Shown here: in pieces, positions 4,326-8,762 of the stretch
How the letters are laid out: every line of letters starts with the position of its first letter
How positions within the stretch are numbered: position 1 is the first letter of the stretch
NCBI GenBank assembly: GCA_031283515.1
Contig: JAITBS010000463.1
Span: 1-8,762 of the forward strand
Source of the DNA: Planctomycetaceae bacterium
GTDB taxonomy: Bacteria > Planctomycetota > Planctomycetia > Pirellulales > Thermoguttaceae
Direction of reading: 5' to 3'
Length of the DNA: 8,762 nt
Notes under the pieces: generated by a model
What the model was told of the DNA's origin: nothing
The model's input: the letters and a program-made list of their open reading frames with translations, nothing else
Databases searched by the model: none
Translations under genes and position numbers: made by a program

Positions 4326-7300
4326 ATGAACGTTTCGACCGAATCCAACGAAACCTTGTCTTTGCCCGAACAGGAACTCGTTATCTTAAAGTTTTGGAAA
4401 GAACGGCAGATTTATGAAAAATCACTCAAAAGCCGACGTGATTCCAAACGATTTGTCTTTTACGAAGGACCGCCAACCGCTAACGGTTTGCCTCACCCAG
4501 GACATTGCCTCACTCGCGCCATCAAAGATCTCTACCCACGCTACAAAACAATGCAAGGATTTCTTTGCGAACGGAAAGGCGGTTGGGATACGCATGGTTT
4601 ACCAGTGGAAGTAGAAGTCTGCAAAGAACTCGGAATCCACTCAAAAGATGAAATCGAAAACTATGGAATCGAACCATTCATCCACCAATGTCAGGAAAGT
4701 GTGTTTCGCTATATGAAACAATGGGAAGAACTCACCGAACGACTCGGTTTTTGGGTTAATCTCGATGACGCCTATGTAACTTATCATAAAAGTTATGTTG
4801 AATCCGTTTGGTGGTCGCTCAAAATATTGTATGAACGCGGATTATTGTATCAAGGTCACAAAATTGTTTGGTGGTGGGCTCAAGGCGGTACGGCTTTGTC
4901 TTCCGGTGAAGTCGGACAAGGTTATCGGGAAGTCGCCGATCCAAGCGTCTTTGTACGATTCCCATTAGTGGACGCCCTGCCCAATAACAATTGGACAATG
5001 TTTAACGAAGACCTCGCTATCACTGTTAATTCAAAACTCGGTTTCACCGGAGTTATCGATTTGCTCGTCTGGACAACAACACCCTGGACGTTACCATGCA
5101 ATCAATTCGCCGCTGTTCATCCCGATCTTGAATATGTTGTTGTCCGCTGGACGGATGAAGAAGGAACGGTTGATGACCGATTGAGCGTGTTGGCAAAAGA
5201 TCTTCTTGAAACAATTAGCGTCAAAACCAAACGAACTGCACAAATTCTTGAAACTTATTCAGGAAAAGATTTGGTCGGTATGAGGTATATTCCTCCATTT
5301 CCGTTCTATTATGACCAATTCGGTAAGTCGTTGGGAACTCTCAAAACCGGCACGAAACAAGTTGTTGCCTGGCGTATTGTCGCCGCCGATTTCGTAACAC
5401 TAGACGCCGGAACCGGAATAGTACATCAGGCACCGGCATTCGGTGAAGTCGATTTCGACGTGTTACAGTCCGAAAAAGCAAAATTCGTCGAAGGGGAAGA
5501 ACCTGAATTGCTCTGTTGTGTTGCGCCGGATGGAACATTCACCGATATTGCCGGTCCTTACGCCGGAAAATGGGTTAAAGACGCCGATAAAGAAATTATT
5601 AAGGATATTCGTTCAAAACATTTGTTGTTTCATCAAGAACAATATCTGCACGATTATCCGTTCTGTTGGCGCAGCGATGAAGATGCGTTGATTCAATATC
5701 CGCGAAAAAGTTGGTTTGTGAAAACGACTCAGTTCAAAAACGCGATGCTCGCCAATAATCAGGAGATGCATTGGTATCCCGAACATATCAAAAACGGACG
5801 GTTCGGTCATTTTTTAGAATCGAATGTTGATTGGGCGTTGTCGCGTGAACGGTTTTGGGGAACGCCGTTACCGATTTGGGTTTGCGAAGAAACCGGTCAG
5901 GCGGAAGCGGTTGGTTCTTACGCCGAATTGTTGCAAAAAAAGGGAATTCAAGGAACTGAAGTTTGGACGGAAGCGAAAAAAAACAATCCGGCATTAAACG
6001 ATGATTTAATCGTTCATAAACCGTACATCGACGCCGTCACTTACGATTCACCGTTTGCGTCGGGGAAACGGATGCGGCGTGTTCCTGAAGTGATTGATTG
6101 TTGGTTTGATTCCGGTGCGATGCCGTTTGCCCAATGGGGATTTCCGTATCAACATAACAGCATCACCCAATTTCGGAAACATTTTCCTGCCGATTTTATT
6201 AGTGAAGCGATTGACCAGACACGCGGTTGGTTTTACAGTCAACTGGCGATCAGCACGATGGTATTCGACGGTTCCACCGCACCGTTTGGCGGTGTTGATG
6301 AATCAACCGGTAAGACATTACCTCTGGCGTTTCCGCATCCGTTCAAGAATTGTATTGTTCTCGGTTTGATGCTTGGTGAAGACGGGCAAAAGATGTCGAA
6401 GAGCAAACGGAATTATCGTGAACCTTCTGAAATTTTTGACAAATACGGTGCCGACTCACTTCGTTGGTATTTTTACGCCAACCAAACTCCTTGGACGGCA
6501 ATTCGTTACAGCGAATCCGCCATCAAGGACAGTTTACCGGAATTTATTTTACGGTTACAAAATATTGTTTCGTTTTATGAAGTTTACAGTAAGATTGACG
6601 GATTTGAACCATTGAAACTGGTACATTCTGATGTATTGCGTGATGACGACGGTCAAATGAATCCGTTTTGTCTGGCGTCGGCTAAAAAATCCGACAAGCC
6701 TTATCGTTCCATTAAAGCGCGTCCGCAACTTGATTACTGGATTCTCGGCGAATTAAATAAAACAATTAAATCCGTTTGCGAAGCAATGGATCAGTTTGAT
6801 CATTACACGGCGTGTGGAGAACTGATTGCGTTTGTTGATGCGCTTTCCAATTGGTATGTTCGGAGAAACCGTGATCGGTTCTGGAGTTCTGCGACCGAAG
6901 ACGACCCGAAAAAAATTACTTCAAAACACGATGCTTACTGGACATTGTACGAATGCCTTATTATTGTTACGAAACTAATTGCTCCGTTTACTCCGTTCCT
7001 TGCCGAGAATTTTTGGCAACGGCTTGTTGATACGAAAAGCGGCGGATTGGAAAGTGTTCATCTTGCCGATTATCCGAAGGCGGACGAAAATTTGATTAAC
7101 GAAAAGATGTTGAACGAGATCAAGTTGATGCGGGAAATTGTTTCACTTGGGCGGGCTGCGCGTTCCAACGGTCATTTGAAGGTTCGTCAACCGCTTTCGG
7201 GAATGAAGGTTTTATTTTCCGGTGATGCTGTTGCGAAAATTTTCTGGGATTCGGATGTTATTGACAATGTTCGTGTTATTCAGGACGAGTTGAATATTAA

Positions 7301-7877
7301 GGGCATGAAAGTGATTGAAGATAAAAACGAGTTCAACGAATATGTTTCCTTTTCTGTGTTGCCTGATTTCAAGAAGTTGGGAAAAAAACTGGGTAAAAAA
7401 TTACCGGAAGTTAAAACGTTGTTGGGTGAAGCGGATGGAGCGGAGTTGCTTGCCGAGATGGACAAGAACAAGAAAATCGTACTAAAATTATCTGACGGCG
7501 ACATCGAACTGACTGCGGAAGAGATTCAAATCCGTCTTCAAGCGAAAGAGGGTTGGGCGGCTGCACAAGGAACATCCTGTGTGGTTGTTCTTTCGACAGA
7601 GTTGACCGATGAACTCTTAGCCGAAGGCAAAGCCCGTGAGATTGTACGTTTAATTCAGGATCGCCGTAAAGAGTTGAATTTGAATTACACAGACCGAATT
7701 CTGGTTGGTCTTGAAACTTCTTCCAATGTGTTGGCGAATGCGCTTCGGCAACATATTGAGTACATTAAAGGTGAAACGCTTGCGGTCGATCTGAAAAAGA
7801 ACACCGTTGCCGGTGCCGAACCCGTAACTCATACCATTGACGGCGAAAATTTAACATTATCCGTTACAACAGTTTAG
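4326..7877 (+). CDS. ileS: Isoleucyl-tRNA synthetase, type 2 (eukaryote-like, with DUF5915 C-terminus)
   Basis: This class Ia enzyme charges tRNA-Ile with isoleucine using ATP in the cytoplasm and clears misactivated valine. From ATG 4326 it is 1183 residues. Motifs in order: HIGH as HPGH (57-60), GWDTHGLP (86-93), the CP1 editing domain with VWTTTPWTLPCN (248-259) and GTGIVHQAPAFG (363-374), RERFWGTPLPIW (507-518), WFDSG (593-597), DQTRGWFYSQL (630-640), KMSKS (689-693), the anticodon-binding NWYVRRNRDRFW (842-853) and a DUF5915-type C-terminal region (about 935-1177). The C-terminal zinc-binding cysteines of E. coli-type IleRS are absent. Both points fit type 2 enzymes, known for intrinsic mupirocin tolerance. 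Its HxGH motif is canonical, not the GxHH swap of hyper-resistant type 2 enzymes. It is longer than the usual ~1050, with extra segments near 645-670 and 760-800. The frame opens earlier at TTG 4272, but those 18 hydrophobic residues are not family-like. No Shine-Dalgarno is visible. Confidence 0.96.
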   Translation: MNVSTESNETLSLPEQELVILKFWKERQIYEKSLKSRRDSKRFVFYEGPPTANGLPHPGHCLTRAIKDLYPRYKTMQGFLCERKGGWDTHGLPVEVEVCKELGIHSKDEIENYGIEPFIHQCQESVFRYMKQWEELTERLGFWVNLDDAYVTYHKSYVESVWWSLKILYERGLLYQGHKIVWWWAQGGTALSSGEVGQGYREVADPSVFVRFPLVDALPNNNWTMFNEDLAITVNSKLGFTGVIDLLVWTTTPWTLPCNQFAAVHPDLEYVVVRWTDEEGTVDDRLSVLAKDLLETISVKTKRTAQILETYSGKDLVGMRYIPPFPFYYDQFGKSLGTLKTGTKQVVAWRIVAADFVTLDAGTGIVHQAPAFGEVDFDVLQSEKAKFVEGEEPELLCCVAPDGTFTDIAGPYAGKWVKDADKEIIKDIRSKHLLFHQEQYLHDYPFCWRSDEDALIQYPRKSWFVKTTQFKNAMLANNQEMHWYPEHIKNGRFGHFLESNVDWALSRERFWGTPLPIWVCEETGQAEAVGSYAELLQKKGIQGTEVWTEAKKNNPALNDDLIVHKPYIDAVTYDSPFASGKRMRRVPEVIDCWFDSGAMPFAQWGFPYQHNSITQFRKHFPADFISEAIDQTRGWFYSQLAISTMVFDGSTAPFGGVDESTGKTLPLAFPHPFKNCIVLGLMLGEDGQKMSKSKRNYREPSEIFDKYGADSLRWYFYANQTPWTAIRYSESAIKDSLPEFILRLQNIVSFYEVYSKIDGFEPLKLVHSDVLRDDDGQMNPFCLASAKKSDKPYRSIKARPQLDYWILGELNKTIKSVCEAMDQFDHYTACGELIAFVDALSNWYVRRNRDRFWSSATEDDPKKITSKHDAYWTLYECLIIVTKLIAPFTPFLAENFWQRLVDTKSGGLESVHLADYPKADENLINEKMLNEIKLMREIVSLGRAARSNGHLKVRQPLSGMKVLFSGDAVAKIFWDSDVIDNVRVIQDELNIKGMKVIEDKNEFNEYVSFSVLPDFKKLGKKLGKKLPEVKTLLGEADGAELLAEMDKNKKIVLKLSDGDIELTAEEIQIRLQAKEGWAAAQGTSCVVVLSTELTDELLAEGKAREIVRLIQDRRKELNLNYTDRILVGLETSSNVLANALRQHIEYIKGETLAVDLKKNTVAGAEPVTHTIDGENLTLSVTTV

Positions 7878-7923
7878 AATATTGCGATATTATTCTGTAA
7901 CATATCTATTTTATATCAACCGA

Positions 7924-8013
7924 GTCCGCAAATTGTTGCAGATGTTTTGTCCGCAGATTACGCAGATGTTCGATAATATTTAGTCCGCAGATTACGCAGA
8001 TGTTCGCAGATTA
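7924..8013. repeat. Tandem cluster of a nonamer repeat, consensus NNCGCAGAT
   Basis: An identical 24-base block occurs at 7949-7972 and 7983-8006 (34-base period), with a degenerate third copy at 7924-7946. Each block is built from nonamers, TCCGCAGAT then TACGCAGAT, and a further CGCAGATT follows at 8005-8012. It begins 46 bases after the ileS stop. CCGCAGATTACGCAGAT-type sequences are familiar intergenic repeats of environmental bacteria; their function is unknown. A weak hairpin (AATAT/ATATT, around 7879-7893) lies between the stop and the cluster, without a T-run. Confidence 0.8.
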
Positions 8014-8546
8014 GTTCCTGTTGAATTTCCGGATTTTCGTGTTTTTTTTTGTAAATCACAGTCGCTTAACTCCTTTGAATTAACGAATTAGGGCGGACTG
8101 CAAAATATATTGAACGAAAATTAAGATTGTAAATTTATTTTTAAAATGCGTTTTTTGATTTTGTAAAGAGATTTTTTGAAATTTACGGTAATTTATCCTA
8201 TTGTACGATTATTTTTTTTCAACGGTGGAGAGTGGGACTTGTCACGCAAAAATTTTATGTTATACTTATCCTTTTGGTAACAATTTTTAATTTTCATCTT
8301 AACAAGGTTAAAAAGTTACACTTGGATATTACCCGCTTTTCACGCAGCAAAAATAAACAACGCCGTAAGGGTTCGTACATAAATAATATATTCAATTTTA
8401 ATTTATTATTTTTTGTTTTTTTATTGATTATTTTATTCCATTTACTATGTGAATGACAAACATGTTTTATTGTAAGGCTTATTTTCAACGAATTAAAATG
8501 CTATTGACAAATTGTATAATTTTTGATATTATTACATAGTTTATAA
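8014..8546. other. Very AT-rich region with no supported gene
   Basis: This stretch is dominated by T- and A-runs and is markedly lower in GC than the coding regions. It holds an imperfect stem (CAGTC 8059-8063 with GACTG 8096-8100), a moderate plus-strand promoter-like pair (TTGAAA 8176-8181, 17-base spacer, TATTGT 8199-8204) and a stronger promoter at 8504-8532. The 74-codon frame from GTG 8232 encodes two hydrophobic stretches, as any T-rich frame would, and has no recognised features. I see no tRNA or other structured RNA. It may be decayed or acquired DNA beside the IS remnant. Confidence 0.6.
8504..8532 (+). promoter_or_regulatory. Strong sigma-70 consensus promoter facing the transposase remnant
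   Basis: A perfect TTGACA (8504-8509), a 17-base spacer and TATTAT (8527-8532, five of six) form the best -35/-10 pair in the window. Transcription would start near 8539 and run into the truncated transposase frame, which opens at 8547. A TATAAT also occurs inside the spacer (8515-8520), but it is too close to this -35 to use it. Confidence 0.5.
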
Positions 8547-8762
8547 AAAATACGATACTATTTTTGGATACTTTGCTTGCGCACAACCCCTAAGGCATCG
8601 GAATTGGTGCGAGATTACAAACGTCTTGCGGATGTGGAAAAGGGTTTTCGGACGATCAAGACGGCGTTGCTGGATATCCGTCCCATTCATCACCGCTTAG
8701 AAAAACGTGTTCGGGCACACTTTTTTATTTGTATGTTGTCGTATTATGTGGTGTGCCATCTT
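8547..8762 (+). pseudogene. 5'-truncated IS1634-like (DDE, IS4 superfamily) transposase, continues past right edge
   Basis: The frame follows a TAA at 8544-8546 and stays open to the last base (72 codons). From about 8583 it reads as the C-terminal part of an IS1634-type transposase: SELVRDYKRLADVEKGFR, TIKTALLDIRPIHHRLEKR and VRAHFFICMLSYYVVCHL. YKRLADVEKGFRTIK carries the catalytic glutamate with its Y-x6-E-x6-K spacing (third acidic residue of the DDE triad), and 'RVRAHFFICMLSYY' is the family's usual next helix. Transposases of this group are about 450-600 residues, so the N-terminal three quarters, including the two catalytic aspartates, is absent and is not found in any frame of the 500 bases upstream. 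No ATG precedes the conserved part. The 12 codons before 8583 look unrelated. It is therefore an IS remnant cut at its 5' side, unless an internal start (TTG 8604 or GTG 8607) is used to make a fragment. Confidence 0.8.

Noticed and set aside
7958..8059. 34-codon minus-strand frame with GTG start, preceded by AGGAG
   Set aside because: About half its codons come from the NNCGCAGAT repeat read in reverse, which yields open but meaningless frames; the Shine-Dalgarno-like AGGAG is probably coincidental.
8232..8456. 74-codon plus-strand frame with two hydrophobic stretches
   Set aside because: T-rich DNA gives Phe/Leu/Ile runs by chance. The GTG start directly abuts its only purine-rich tract, and a poly-basic middle separates the runs without any known pattern.

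Overview
The window most likely comes from a member of the Planctomycetes with moderate-to-low GC, perhaps one of the gut or anaerobic lineages. This is inferred from gene content and protein style, not from a marker search. The evidence is a membrane-anchored prenyltransferase/squalene-oxidase-repeat protein of a type I know chiefly from planctomycetes, a long eukaryote-like (type 2) isoleucyl-tRNA synthetase with insertions, an N-terminally extended ribosomal protein S9, and mostly missing Shine-Dalgarno sequences. Coding regions are of middling GC; the spacers are very AT-rich and full of short repeats.

Layout. On the minus strand, reading right to left, lie rplM (L13), rpsI (S9), an unannotated 45-residue single-span membrane protein (325-462), and the start of a glycerate 2-kinase that runs off the left edge. 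A divergent spacer (1657-2183) separates this block from the plus-strand genes. It holds inverted nonamer repeats, a 34-base stem-loop and a good promoter. The plus strand carries the squalene-oxidase-repeat protein (2184-3737) and ileS (4326-7877), separated by a 588-base spacer with a REP-like palindrome cluster and a large inverted array of heptamers. After ileS come a second nonamer repeat cluster, about 500 bases of very AT-rich DNA with no convincing gene, a strong-looking promoter, and a 5'-truncated IS1634-like transposase that continues past the right edge.

The genes do not form one pathway. rplM-rpsI is the conserved ribosomal protein pair and ileS is an isolated housekeeping gene with its own promoter candidate. 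The most interesting protein is the toroid-repeat gene: its single membrane helix carries the S-x3-H-x6-L spacing of TonB/TolA-type helices, suggesting a link to an ExbB/ExbD-like motor. The most interesting DNA is the set of unrelated intergenic repeat families (two nonamer types, one heptamer type, one REP-like cluster) within under 9 kb.

I did not find a defence system, CRISPR array, tRNA or rRNA, and I see no clear new multi-gene system. The best leads are the TonB-like anchor, the 45-residue membrane protein and the repeat families.
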